A stretch of DNA of 64,000 nucleotides from an uncultured Oscillospiraceae bacterium (GTDB taxonomy: Bacteria > Bacillota > Clostridia > Oscillospirales > Oscillospiraceae). The notes under the pieces are model-generated. The model was not told where the DNA came from, did no database searches, and saw nothing but the letters and a program-made list of their open reading frames with translations. Shown one piece after another: positions 9,568 to 17,900 of the stretch. The position numbers and the translations under genes are program-made. How positions within the stretch are numbered: position 1 is the stretch's first letter; each line of letters begins with the position of its first letter. The DNA lies in the NCBI GenBank assembly GCA_947168655.1, contig CAMVMU010000001.1:1-64000 (forward strand), read 5' to 3'.

Positions 9568-10011
9568 TCAATCAATCTGGGTGAATGAAACCGTCACCGT
9601 AAAGGGGGCAGTGCCATCACCCTTATCGTCTTGAAGCACAAACGTGACAGGGATTTTTGCAGTGCTCCCGTCAGTACCGTTCGGCGTCAATACTCCGCTT
9701 AAAGCGGCAGAATCAATTGAGAAACGTCCTACGTCCTTCTCCTCATCAAATGTAATATTGACTACATAATCAACGGAGAAATCGCTGCCGTTTTTAACAT
9801 TGATCTCATATCCGTTCTCGCCGGCATTGACCTCTGCATAGTCCGGTGTTGCCGAGACATCAAACTCAGCAGCATGGCTCCTGTCGCTGCCCTGGGCCCG
9901 GGTCACAAATCGAGCGTACATCCCGGACGTGAAGTGGGCCGTGACCAGCACAAGGCACAGCAGCACGGCTGCCACGCTCAGCGCAGACGGAAATATCTTT
10001 TTCGTTTTCAT
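9568..10011 (-). CDS. Small SipW-type signal peptide protein, TasA-like candidate
   Basis: 147 residues. The basic N-terminus MKTKK and a hydrophobic core end in TSGMYARFVTRAQGSDRSH, which aligns by eye with the SGTFAKYVTKAEGEDQAR motif of the larger exported protein at 11817-12767. The rest is a single compact acidic beta domain (INVKNGSDFSVDYVVNITF). The shared motif after the hydrophobic stretch supports processing by one of the SipW-type peptidases encoded upstream. It has an RBS-like AGGGAAGG before ATG 10011. Its small size suggests a minor or adaptor subunit of the same surface structure, which is an inference from context. Confidence 0.75.
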   Translation of the reverse strand: MKTKKIFPSALSVAAVLLCLVLVTAHFTSGMYARFVTRAQGSDRSHAAEFDVSATPDYAEVNAGENGYEINVKNGSDFSVDYVVNITFDEEKDVGRFSIDSAALSGVLTPNGTDGSTAKIPVTFVLQDDKGDGTAPFTVTVSFTQID

Positions 10012-10058
10012 CCTTCCCTGTCTCCTTTACCAATTACTCAACAGGATCTCACTTGAAG

Positions 10059-10076
10059 CGCCGGGATCGCCCGGCG
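10059..10076 (-). other. Short intercistronic hairpin
   Basis: CGCCGGG-ATCG-CCCGGCG, a seven-bp GC-only stem with a four-base loop, lies between the first SipW-type gene and the 147-residue exported protein. There is no T-run, so this is probably an RNA stability or processing element. Confidence 0.5.
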
Positions 10077-10081
10077 GGAAT

Positions 10082-10669
10082 TCACTCTTTTGAATCTTCC
10101 AGTTCTTTCAACCGGCGTATCTCTTCCTTGATATCATCCAGTTTCTTATCGTCCTCCGCCCGTTCCTTCCGCCAGGACAGGCTCACCAGCGCGGCAATCA
10201 GCACGATAACCAGAACGGAACCCAACGTGCTCTGCAACAGACGAACCGGCAGGCCCAGATACGGAACGGCAAACGCCATGCGGCCTTTCACAGCAGACAG
10301 GGAAACGGGATCATCCTCGGTGTTGTTTGCATCGCCTTTGGTGACCACATACTCGTCCTCCACACGGACGATGCGGTGGATCACAAGGCTGCTGCCGGAC
10401 TGGTATACCACTACATCACCCTCGGCATAGGACCCTGCTGCACGCACAATGACCAGGTCATTGACGGAAAGCGTGGGTTCCATGCTGCCGGACAGAACCA
10501 CCGAGGCGCCGACGCCAAAAGGCATGGGCAGCGCGTTGCGCATGACGCGGCGAGCGTTGAGGGAATAGACGCTGCCGCCGAGGAACACGCTGAGGAGCAC
10601 AATCAGTACGATGCGATAGATCAGGCGACCGGTTCTTCTGTTTTTATTATCCGGATCAGTCGTCTTCAT
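10082..10669 (-). CDS. sipW: Signal peptidase I, SipW (ER-type) family
   Basis: A 195-residue membrane-bound serine protease of the S26B type, which removes SipW-type signal peptides on the outer face of the membrane. A hydrophobic segment lies at ~17-38. The nucleophile Ser62 is in SGSMEP, and His98 in VIHRIV replaces the lysine of classical bacterial enzymes. KGDANNTED (Asp113) completes the ER-type set, and a second membrane segment lies near 140-160. The charged C-terminus is cytoplasmic. ATG 10669 is chosen because the longer frame upstream only shadows the preceding gene. It overlaps that gene's 3' end by 14 bp. It is the first of two SipW homologues in this locus. Confidence 0.9.
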   Translation of the reverse strand: MKTTDPDNKNRRTGRLIYRIVLIVLLSVFLGGSVYSLNARRVMRNALPMPFGVGASVVLSGSMEPTLSVNDLVIVRAAGSYAEGDVVVYQSGSSLVIHRIVRVEDEYVVTKGDANNTEDDPVSLSAVKGRMAFAVPYLGLPVRLLQSTLGSVLVIVLIAALVSLSWRKERAEDDKKLDDIKEEIRRLKELEDSKE

Positions 10670-11624
10670 CGGTCTTTTTCCTGTTGCGGCGCATGAGGAA
10701 CAACAGCACGACAATTCCGACCAATGCGGCACCTGCAATGCCGCCCCATAGGTACAGGCGGGCGTTATCACCGGTGGGAACGGGCTCCTCCTCATCCACA
10801 CAGGCCAGTGTACGGATGATGATGTGGAGCGTCAGATCCTCGTCCACTGCCAGATTGCCCAGCATGGTGTCATAGGCGTCGTTGCTGTCCAGCCCATCGC
10901 CATCGAACCGTTCAAAGGGCCAGCGCCAATCCAAGGTGTAGACGTAGTGGCGGCCGGAATCGATCTTGCCATCCTCCCGGTAGCCATCCAGTTCCAGCAC
11001 GTCAGGCCACTCCTCTGCGGAGCCCACCACGTAGCCGCCGGGGCTGCGGCTCAGGCGGCCCTCAATGGGGATCCACAGACCGTTGGTGTTCTCATAGAAC
11101 GCCTCCACGGTGAGGATGTAGTCCAGATTATACTTGCCGTCGTTGGCGAGAGTGAACTCATAGGTCTGCTCCGTGCCGGGGGCAAAGACATTGTCACCTT
11201 TCTCAGAATTAACGGTGATTTCGGCCTGTCCGTTCTTGTAGCTGACGCTGAAAATGTCAATATCCGTCTGCGTCGACCAGACCTGATCCTTGTCGTAGAC
11301 GCTGAAACCGGTCTTATTCTCCGCCAGGCGCACCGGATTCATTCCGCCGCTGCTGGCTGCCAGAAAGACAGGCCTCATCGTTGAGCCATGAGCGGCCGTT
11401 CTGATGAAGTTGCCGTTTTCGTCCACGCGTCCAACTTGTACGGTACCATTGGCAGACCCCTCGGTGAGAGAGATATACGTACCCTTATGGCCTGTGGTGA
11501 AGGTCGTCAGCTGGGAGAACAGCATCGAAATAGAGCATATTTCCAGTACGACCAAAAGCACGACCAGGATCACAAGGCCGGAGCTACGGCCTTTTTGTTT
11601 GCGAAGGGAAGCATAATCATTCAT
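10656..11624 (-). CDS. Membrane/wall-anchored surface protein of the SipW locus
   Basis: 322 residues. An N-terminal hydrophobic segment (~17-40) follows MNDYASLRKQKGR and could be an uncleaved anchor. A beta-rich extracellular region follows (EFTLANDGKYNLDYILTVEA). The C-terminus carries PVPTGDN, a ~20-residue hydrophobic stretch and RRNRKK. That layout matches a sortase sorting signal, but Val replaces the usual Pro at position 2 of LPxTG. GGAGGAG lies seven bases before ATG 11624. The gene lies between the abundant-looking TasA-like gene and the first sipW. It could be the base or anchor of the fibre. No sortase is in the window, so wall attachment is only a possibility. Confidence 0.75.
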   Translation of the reverse strand: MNDYASLRKQKGRSSGLVILVVLLVVLEICSISMLFSQLTTFTTGHKGTYISLTEGSANGTVQVGRVDENGNFIRTAAHGSTMRPVFLAASSGGMNPVRLAENKTGFSVYDKDQVWSTQTDIDIFSVSYKNGQAEITVNSEKGDNVFAPGTEQTYEFTLANDGKYNLDYILTVEAFYENTNGLWIPIEGRLSRSPGGYVVGSAEEWPDVLELDGYREDGKIDSGRHYVYTLDWRWPFERFDGDGLDSNDAYDTMLGNLAVDEDLTLHIIIRTLACVDEEEPVPTGDNARLYLWGGIAGAALVGIVVLLFLMRRNRKKTDEDD

Positions 11625-11658
11625 GCGAGCTCCTCCATTCTGAATGTTGTTTTGCGCT

Positions 11659-11692
11659 TGCAAATGCCCGCGGGATCCGTGGGGATTTGCAA
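11659..11692. other. Inverted repeat TTGCAAAT/ATTTGCAA
   Basis: A perfect eight-bp inverted repeat with an 18-base GC-rich spacer, directly upstream of the anchor-protein RBS. It may be an RNA hairpin in the leader or a protein-binding site. No consensus that I recognise fits. Confidence 0.45.
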
Positions 11693-11712
11693 ATACAAAA
11701 CCGGGAAACGGA

Positions 11713-11749
11713 GATTGCCCCCGCCCCGCCACGTTGAGCGGGGGCAATC
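11713..11749 (-). terminator. Long GC-rich hairpin after the TasA-like gene (partial terminator or stabiliser)
   Basis: A perfect 12-bp stem GATTGCCCCCGC / GCGGGGGCAATC with a 13-base loop begins about 68 bp after the stop of the 316-residue exported protein. On the minus strand it is followed by a mixed T-rich stretch, not a clean T-run. This is the arrangement often used to make the first structural gene of an operon more abundant than the genes behind it. Confidence 0.6.
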
Positions 11750-11816
11750 CGTTATGACTTGTTCAGCCGTTGATCGACAGAGCGCAGTTCCTTATATGTA
11801 ATAAGGTGTGCTGCAA

Positions 11817-12767
11817 TCAGTCGATCTGGGTAGCGGTGGCAATCAGAGTAGCAGCGATAGTGGTGCTGGCGTTATCGTCAGTGACAACGCCGGCAGCAAC
11901 GTTGCCCAGGTAGGTGTCAGCAGCGTCATACAGTGCAACGTTCTCCTGCTCGAAAGCCCAAGCCCAGGACAGAGTGAACGTGAAGTCCATCTCCTTGTTG
12001 GGATCGAAGTCATAGGACAGCTTGAAGGTGCCGGCATCCTTGTCGGCCTCCAGCTCAAAGTTGCGGCCGCCGGACACGATATTGCCCAGGGCAGTCTCAA
12101 CGATGTTCTTGTAACCCTCGTTGCCGGCAACCTTCTGGATAATGGTAATGGCATCAAAGATGGAGCAGCCCTCGCGGGTCAGGCCATAGGCCTCAGCCTG
12201 AGCAAGGTTGGCAGCGGGCAGATTGTCATACAGGGCGGTTGCGACGTCCAGGGTCTTACCCTTGCCCTCGATGACCATGTTCCACTTGATGGGAGCATAG
12301 TCCTTGTCCAGGGTGAAGGTATCGGTGTAGCCGTAGGTACCGTCATTGGCCTTCACCAGATGGGTATAGTCGGTGTAGGTGCCGGCCTTCAGCACGACGT
12401 CCTCGATGCCGGAGCCTTCCATGGTGTAGCGGGCAGCGACCTCGGGCGTACCCGTTACAGAGCCCACCAGGTTGGCGCCGACCTCTTCGGAGCTGGTGCC
12501 GGGAGCGACAACCTGCTCGCCCTCGACGGAGCTGACGACGCTGTACTCGCCGCCGTCCTCTTTGTAGGCAGCATCGGTTGCAGCATACTTGTCAGCAAAG
12601 GCATTGCCGTCAACGGAAACCAGGACGCCCCACTTGGCGACGCGGGCCTGATCCTCGCCCTCGGCCTTGGTCACGTACTTGGCGAAGGTGCCGGAGATGG
12701 CGCAGGTGGAGATGAGAGTCAGAGCCAGCAGCACGGAAAAGACTCTCATAATGCGGTTCTTCTTCAT
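11817..12767 (-). CDS. SipW-type signal peptide protein, probable main TasA/camelysin-like subunit
   Basis: 316 residues. The signal region MKKNRIMRVF plus hydrophobic core ends ISGTFAKYVTKAEGEDQAR, followed by VAKWGVLVSV. This is the pattern seen at the start of mature TasA/camelysin-type proteins. The mature part is acidic, Ala/Thr-rich and beta-rich, with no C-terminal anchor. AGGAG lies eight bases before ATG 12767; in-frame ATGs upstream (12785, 12797) have no RBS. Position two in the operon, directly after a SipW-type peptidase and before a strong hairpin, suggests this is the most expressed subunit. In Bacillus the tapA-sipW-tasA operon makes biofilm fibres; the same role is inferred here. 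Confidence 0.8.
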   Translation of the reverse strand: MKKNRIMRVFSVLLALTLISTCAISGTFAKYVTKAEGEDQARVAKWGVLVSVDGNAFADKYAATDAAYKEDGGEYSVVSSVEGEQVVAPGTSSEEVGANLVGSVTGTPEVAARYTMEGSGIEDVVLKAGTYTDYTHLVKANDGTYGYTDTFTLDKDYAPIKWNMVIEGKGKTLDVATALYDNLPAANLAQAEAYGLTREGCSIFDAITIIQKVAGNEGYKNIVETALGNIVSGGRNFELEADKDAGTFKLSYDFDPNKEMDFTFTLSWAWAFEQENVALYDAADTYLGNVAAGVVTDDNASTTIAATLIATATQID

Positions 12768-12904
12768 TCTGAATTCTCCTTTCATGTTTTGCCGCATGTG
12801 CGGCGGTTTCTTCTTCCCCCCTTGGGTGACACGCAGATCGCAGCTTCCGCGGTGGAAAGCACCGGTCCGCTTCTATCCCCGTCCCACTCCCGGGGGAGAA
12901 TGTA

Positions 12905-12938
12905 TTATATTCGCCCCCGTCGTGGCTTGCGGGGGAAG
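12905..12938 (-). other. GC-rich hairpin between sipW-2 and the TasA-like gene
   Basis: Minus-strand CCCCCG...CGGGGG with a ~10-base loop, followed by an A/T-rich stretch, lies in the 195-bp gap between the two genes. A second short stem GCCGCACATGCGGC lies just before the RBS. No clean T-run follows, so attenuation or RNA processing is possible. Confidence 0.4.
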
Positions 12939-12962
12939 AATACCTTTGTTACATGCCGGGGA

Positions 12963-13640
12963 TCACTCGGCCTTGTCCTTCTCCTTGTCGGACTCGGCCT
13001 GTCTGGCCCGGAGCTCCTCCAATTCCTTGAGCAGAGCCTCCGTATCTTCGTTCCTGGCCTTATCGTACTTTTTACGCCGCAGCAGCTCCACGCCCACCAG
13101 AAGCACCAGCGGCACGCCGATACATACGATCAGGCCCGGCGTACTCTGCAGGAACATGGCGACATTGCCGGCGCCGTTGATCTTGCTTTGATAGACGCCG
13201 ATCAAATTTTCAGCCGGAGCCAGGGACGGGTCTTCGGCATTGTTGGCGTCGCCCTTGGTGCGGAAGTGCAGCGTATCGTTCTCGGTGACAAGCTCCACCA
13301 CTCTGTGGGTCAGCACACTGGTGCCGCTGCCGTCCGGGTCAAAGAAGGCAATCACATCGCCCACCTTCACATCCTCAGCGTCCGCCGCCTTGACAATGAT
13401 CAAATCGCCGCTCTTGATGCCGGGATACATGGAGTCCGTCAGGACAATCAGCGGAGAGTATCCTCCAATGGACGGCACCTTACTGGGGTTGACAAGGCCC
13501 TTAACGATCATTGTAATATTGACGATCAGAATCGGGATCAACAGCACACACAGGACAATGCCGATGACTTCGCCGGCACTGAGCTTCTTCTTTTGCTGCT
13601 TTTTTTCCTCATTCTCAATCAAATCTATTTGTTCACTCAT
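12963..13640 (-). CDS. sipW: Signal peptidase I, SipW (ER-type) family, second copy
   Basis: 225 residues. After a charged N-terminus (~1-20) there is a membrane segment at ~23-48. The catalytic serine lies in the variant motif TDSMYP (Ser70), the histidine in LTHRVV (His112), and KGDANNAED holds Asp131. A second membrane segment (~165-188) precedes a long charged tail. His in place of Lys marks the S26B/SipW branch, as in the homologue at 10082-10669. The two copies differ strongly outside the motifs, so they may divide substrates between them. It is the first gene of the leftward surface operon, with the promoter ~145 bp upstream. Confidence 0.9.
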   Translation of the reverse strand: MSEQIDLIENEEKKQQKKKLSAGEVIGIVLCVLLIPILIVNITMIVKGLVNPSKVPSIGGYSPLIVLTDSMYPGIKSGDLIIVKAADAEDVKVGDVIAFFDPDGSGTSVLTHRVVELVTENDTLHFRTKGDANNAEDPSLAPAENLIGVYQSKINGAGNVAMFLQSTPGLIVCIGVPLVLLVGVELLRRKKYDKARNEDTEALLKELEELRARQAESDKEKDKAE

Positions 13641-13779
13641 ACGGAAATCTCCTTTAAGAACTGGATCAGCACAGGGTATATCCGACTGGAGTCTGCCCTA
13701 ACACAGTACAGCAGCGGAATAAGATGAAGATCAGCGAAAATGGAAAAGTTTAAACTTCCCCACCTTGATAATCAATCAC

Positions 13780-13808
13780 ATATTAGCATACAAATCACCA
13801 AAATGCAA
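13780..13808 (-). promoter_or_regulatory. Sigma-A-type promoter of the surface operon
   Basis: Minus strand TTGCAT (13803-13808), 17-bp spacer ending TATGC, TAATAT (13780-13785). It lies in an AT-rich 290-bp block unlike the surrounding GC-rich DNA. This leaves an untranslated leader of about 135 bases before the first sipW gene. Confidence 0.65.
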
Positions 13809-13930
13809 GCGAAATTATGAGCTATTTTTGTCGAAAAACACTTCAAATCAGCAATTGTTACAAAAGGATTACAGAATGCTTGTACATTTTATATAATCAA
13901 CTTAAAACGTTTTTTCATTATATCAGCGAT

Positions 13931-13981
13931 GGGGCAAAAATACCGCACCAGGGGGACGCCCTGGTGCGGTATTTTTGCCCC
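13931..13981 (-). terminator. Perfect 23-bp stem bidirectional terminator
   Basis: GGGGCAAAAATACCGCACCAGGG pairs over its full 23 bases with its complement across a GGACG loop. The A/T tract in the lower stem gives a T-run in either direction. It sits 17 bp after the stop of the Cys-rich gene at 13999 and so ends that leftward transcript before the surface operon's promoter region. Confidence 0.88.
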
Positions 13982-13998
13982 TGTTTTTCCGTCGACGA

Positions 13999-14829
13999 TC
14001 AATGGCAGGCGCAGTAGTTGCGTGCGCTGGTGTAGTCGGTGGGCGTTTCCACCGTGTTGGGCGGGAAAAACTCGCTGACCGGGAAGGCCACGCTGCGGAA
14101 CAGGCCGCAGGGATCCTCCTGATCATTGCTGGGGCAGTCGGTCTGGGGGATGCAGTAGTCGTACACCGGGATCAGCAGCTGGGTATCCCGCTCCAGGCGA
14201 ACCAGAGAGAACTGACCAAGGGTCACGTAGTAGCGGCGTTCATCGCTGTTGTCGAAGACCAGCTCGCCGGAAAAACTCTCCGCGATGAAGGCGGGGATAT
14301 CCGTCAGCGGAACGTCGGTGCCGATGCTGCGATCGGCAATTCGGGTGTCCAGCACGATGGGATCCACGGCCTCCACCACCGCCACGGGAAGATTACTGCG
14401 CATGGCTCCGGGGATATCCAGCTCTTCCAAAACCGTGTCCGACGTGAAGATCTTGGCATTTCCCTCGCTGCCGAAGAGAATGCAGCGCTTGTCGAACACG
14501 CACAGGCCTTCAGCCTCGGTGTAGCGCGGCGCACCGGTGTAGACCTGCAGGTTGACGCGGTAGAAAAACCGCATATCAATAGAGTAAAAGCCCCGGTTAA
14601 AGGTCACCGGCTCCACATCGGTGTAGACATACAGCAGCTCCGCCGTGCCGCCCTTGACCATCTGAGACGTGTTGAGAATATCGCGTGCCTCAGCCGTGGG
14701 ATAAAATCGCAGGTCTTCGACGCAGTCCTTGTCACGGCAGCTGTCAAAGATCTTTCTCGTATGGATACAGACGGACTCGCGGATCTTCTCCAGATCGTCC
14801 ACCGGGCCCGGCATCACATTTTCAGGCAT
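13999..14829 (-). CDS. Cys-rich protein of unknown function
   Basis: 276 residues, soluble, with no signal peptide. Cysteines cluster at the N-terminus (SVCIHTRKIFDSCRDKDC, ~19-36) and the C-terminus (DYCIPQTDC, DPCGLF, NYCAC). The middle is regular alternating beta-type sequence. AGGAGGT before ATG 14829 is a near-perfect RBS, and a strong terminator follows, so it is a single-gene transcript. I recall proteins of this look in Clostridia without an assigned function. The paired cysteines would suit metal binding or disulfide cross-linking, such as a spore-coat or exosporium role, but that is speculation. Confidence 0.75.
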   Translation of the reverse strand: MPENVMPGPVDDLEKIRESVCIHTRKIFDSCRDKDCVEDLRFYPTAEARDILNTSQMVKGGTAELLYVYTDVEPVTFNRGFYSIDMRFFYRVNLQVYTGAPRYTEAEGLCVFDKRCILFGSEGNAKIFTSDTVLEELDIPGAMRSNLPVAVVEAVDPIVLDTRIADRSIGTDVPLTDIPAFIAESFSGELVFDNSDERRYYVTLGQFSLVRLERDTQLLIPVYDYCIPQTDCPSNDQEDPCGLFRSVAFPVSEFFPPNTVETPTDYTSARNYCACH

Positions 14830-14903
14830 GTTGTTACCTCCTATGATAAGTAGTGAAAGATGGCCTCTTTCAATCCAGTGTATGCCATGGCGCGGTGAGT
14901 GTG

Positions 14904-14940
14904 AAAAAAGGAGGCTCCGGCAAATCGCCGGGGCCTCCTC
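14904..14940 (-). terminator. Rho-independent terminator after dnaE
   Basis: On the minus strand GGAGGCCCCGGC, a short loop, GCCGGAGCCTCC and then TTTTTT. It starts about 15 bp after the dnaE stop and ends the long hprK-dnaE transcript. Confidence 0.9.
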
Positions 14941-14956
14941 CCTGTTCAGTCTCGTT

Positions 14957-17900
14957 TTATTTCTCCCTCACTACCACATTTTCGTTCCCCAGCCATTCAC
15001 GGCACTCCTGCAGGAGGGCGGGATGGTAAAGGCACTGTCCGCCCAACAGCTTGCCGGTGTCCGCCACACGGATCTTCACGGGGGTCTCCCCCTCAAACAT
15101 GGTCATCACCAGCTTGATGTGGCGAAATTCCACACTGTCCACGCTGGGGACACGAAGGAAAATGGTTGCAGCGGTCCCCTGGGGAGCCGGTGTTGCCGTC
15201 TCCTCCCCCGGTGCGGTGAGCTGCTTCAGCGGAACAATGCTGTCGCACATGATCTGGGGGGGCTTCTCATCCCGGACAGACAGGCGGCCCTTCACCAGCA
15301 CCGGGGTATTGACCGCCATATAGCTGCCGCTGCTCTCAATGACGCGGTTGAAACAAAGCAGCTCGATGGAGCTGAGCTCATCCTCCACGGTCACGTAGGC
15401 CATGAGGGTGTTGTTCTTGGTGGTGCGGGTCTTGCTGGCGGTGACAATGCCCGCAACGGTGATGTTCTGGCCGTCTGAAAAGCGGGCGGGCCCGTCCTCA
15501 CGGGCAAAATCCTCCATGATATCGTGGATGGAGGCAGCGCCCAGCTTCCGTGCCGAGGCGCGATAATCCGCCATAGGGTGGCCGCTGAGATAGAGGCCCG
15601 TGGTCTCCTTCTCCATAAACATCCGCTCGGTGGCTGAGATCTCCGGGATGTCCGGCAGGTGGATATCGCTGTGGCCGGAGTTGCTGGCGGCGGAGGTCAT
15701 GCCGAAGAAGTCCATCTGGCCCTCCACGTTGTGGCGGCGGCTGTCGGCAATGCTGTCCAGCACCTTTTCATAGACCGCCAGCAGCTGGGAACGTCGGGCG
15801 CCCAGCGAGTCGAAGGCCCCGGCCTTGATGAGGTTTTCCACCGCCCGCTTGTTCATGTCATTGCAGTCGAACATGCGCTGGCAGAAGTCCTGGAAGGAAG
15901 CAAAGAGACCGCCGCTTTCTCTCTCTCGCACCATGGATTGGATAAACCCCCGGCCGATATTCTTAATGGCCACCAAACCGAAGCGGATGCCCCCCTCCTC
16001 CACCGTAAAGCGGTCGTAGGAGCGGTTCACGTCCGGCGGCAGCAGGGGGATCCTGCACTCCCGGCACTCGGCAATATACTCGGCGATCTTGTCGGTGTTG
16101 TCCAGCACGCTGGTCAGCAGGGCCGCCATGTATTCCCGCACGTGGTGACACTTGAACCAGGCGGTCTGATAGGCCACCACGGCGTAGGAAACAGCGTGGG
16201 CCTTGTTGAAGGCGTAGTTGGCAAAGTCGTAGATCTCGTCGTAAATGGACTGGGCCACGTCCTCCGGGATGCCGTTGGCGGCGCAGCCTTTGATATTGCG
16301 GGTGGGATCGCCGTGGAGGAAGGCCCCTCTCTCCTTCTCGATGTCCTTGACCTTTTTCTTGCTCATGGCCCGGCGCACCATATCCGCCTGACCCAGAGAA
16401 TAACCCGCCAGCTGCTGGAAAATCTGAATGACCTGCTCCTGATAGACGATGCAGCCGTAGGTCACGTCCAGAATGGGCTTGAGAGACGGGTGCTTATAGG
16501 AGATCAGCCGGGGATCGTGCTTGCAGGCAATGAACCGGGGAATAGATTCCATGGGGCCGGGGCGGTACAGGGCGATAATAGCGGTGATGTCCTCTATGTT
16601 CTCCGGCTTCAGGCCCAGGCACACCCCGGTCATGCCGGAGGACTCCATCTGAAAGACGCCGGAGGTCTTTCCCTCTTGCAGCATTTTGAACACCGCCGGG
16701 TCGTCCATGGGGATCTGATCCAGGGTGAAATCCGGCTGCCTCCGCTGCACCATCTTCAGCGCATCGTCCAGCACCGTCAGATTCCGCAGGCCCAGAAAGT
16801 CCATCTTCAAAAGCCCCAGTTCCTCCAGGGTGATCATATTGTACTGGCAGACGATGGCCTCATCGTTTCTGGCAAGGGGCACATATTCGTACACCGGCCG
16901 CTTGGTGATCACCACGCCGGCTGCGTGGGTGGAGGCGTGGCGGGGCATGCCCTCCAGCGCCTTGGCGGTGTCAATCAGGCGGTGGATGCGCTCATCGCCC
17001 TCATAGAGATCGCTGAGCTGCCTGGAGAGCTTCAGGGCATCATCCAGGGTGATATGCAACGTGGCGGGCACCAGCTTGGCCACCGCGTCCACCTCGGCGT
17101 AGGTCATGTTCAGAGCACGGCCCACGTCACGGATGGCGCCCCGGGCAGCCATGGTGCCGAAGGTGACGATCTGGGCCACGTGGTCATCGCCGTACTTCCG
17201 GCGCACATAGTCCACTACCTCGCCCCGGCGTGTGTCGCCGAAGTCCATGTCGATATCGGGCATGGACACGCGCTCGGGGTTCAGAAAACGCTCAAAATAG
17301 AGATTATACCGCATGGGGTCGATATCCGTGATATGCAGACAGTAGGACACCATGGAGCCGGCGGCGCTGCCGCGGCCGGGTCCCACGGGGATGCCTGCGC
17401 TTTTGGCATAGCGGACGAAATCAGACACGATGAGGAAATAGTCAGTGAAGCCCATCTTCTCGATCATGTTCAGCTCATAGGCCAGCTGATCACGATACCG
17501 GGGAGTTCCCTCGCCGTACCGCTCGGCAAAACCCTCGTCGCAGAGCTTGCGCAGATAGGTGGGCGAGTCATAGCCCGGGGGCAGCTTGAACTCCGGCAGG
17601 TGGTATTTGCCGAAGGTGAATTCTACCTGGCAGCGGTCGGCAATACGCTGGGTATTCTCCACCGCGTCTGGATAGCCGGAGAACAGCTCCTCCATCTCCT
17701 CCGTGGAGCGGAGGTAGAAGTTCTGCGGCTCATATCGCATGCGGTTCTCGTCATCCACCGTCTTGCCCGTCTGGATACAGAGCAGCACGTCGTGGCTGGC
17801 GGCGTCCTCACGGCGCAGATAGTGGGCGTCGTTGGTGCATACCAGAGGAATGCCCGTCTCCTGATGCATCCGGAGCAGGGCGCGATTCACCGTAGTCTGG

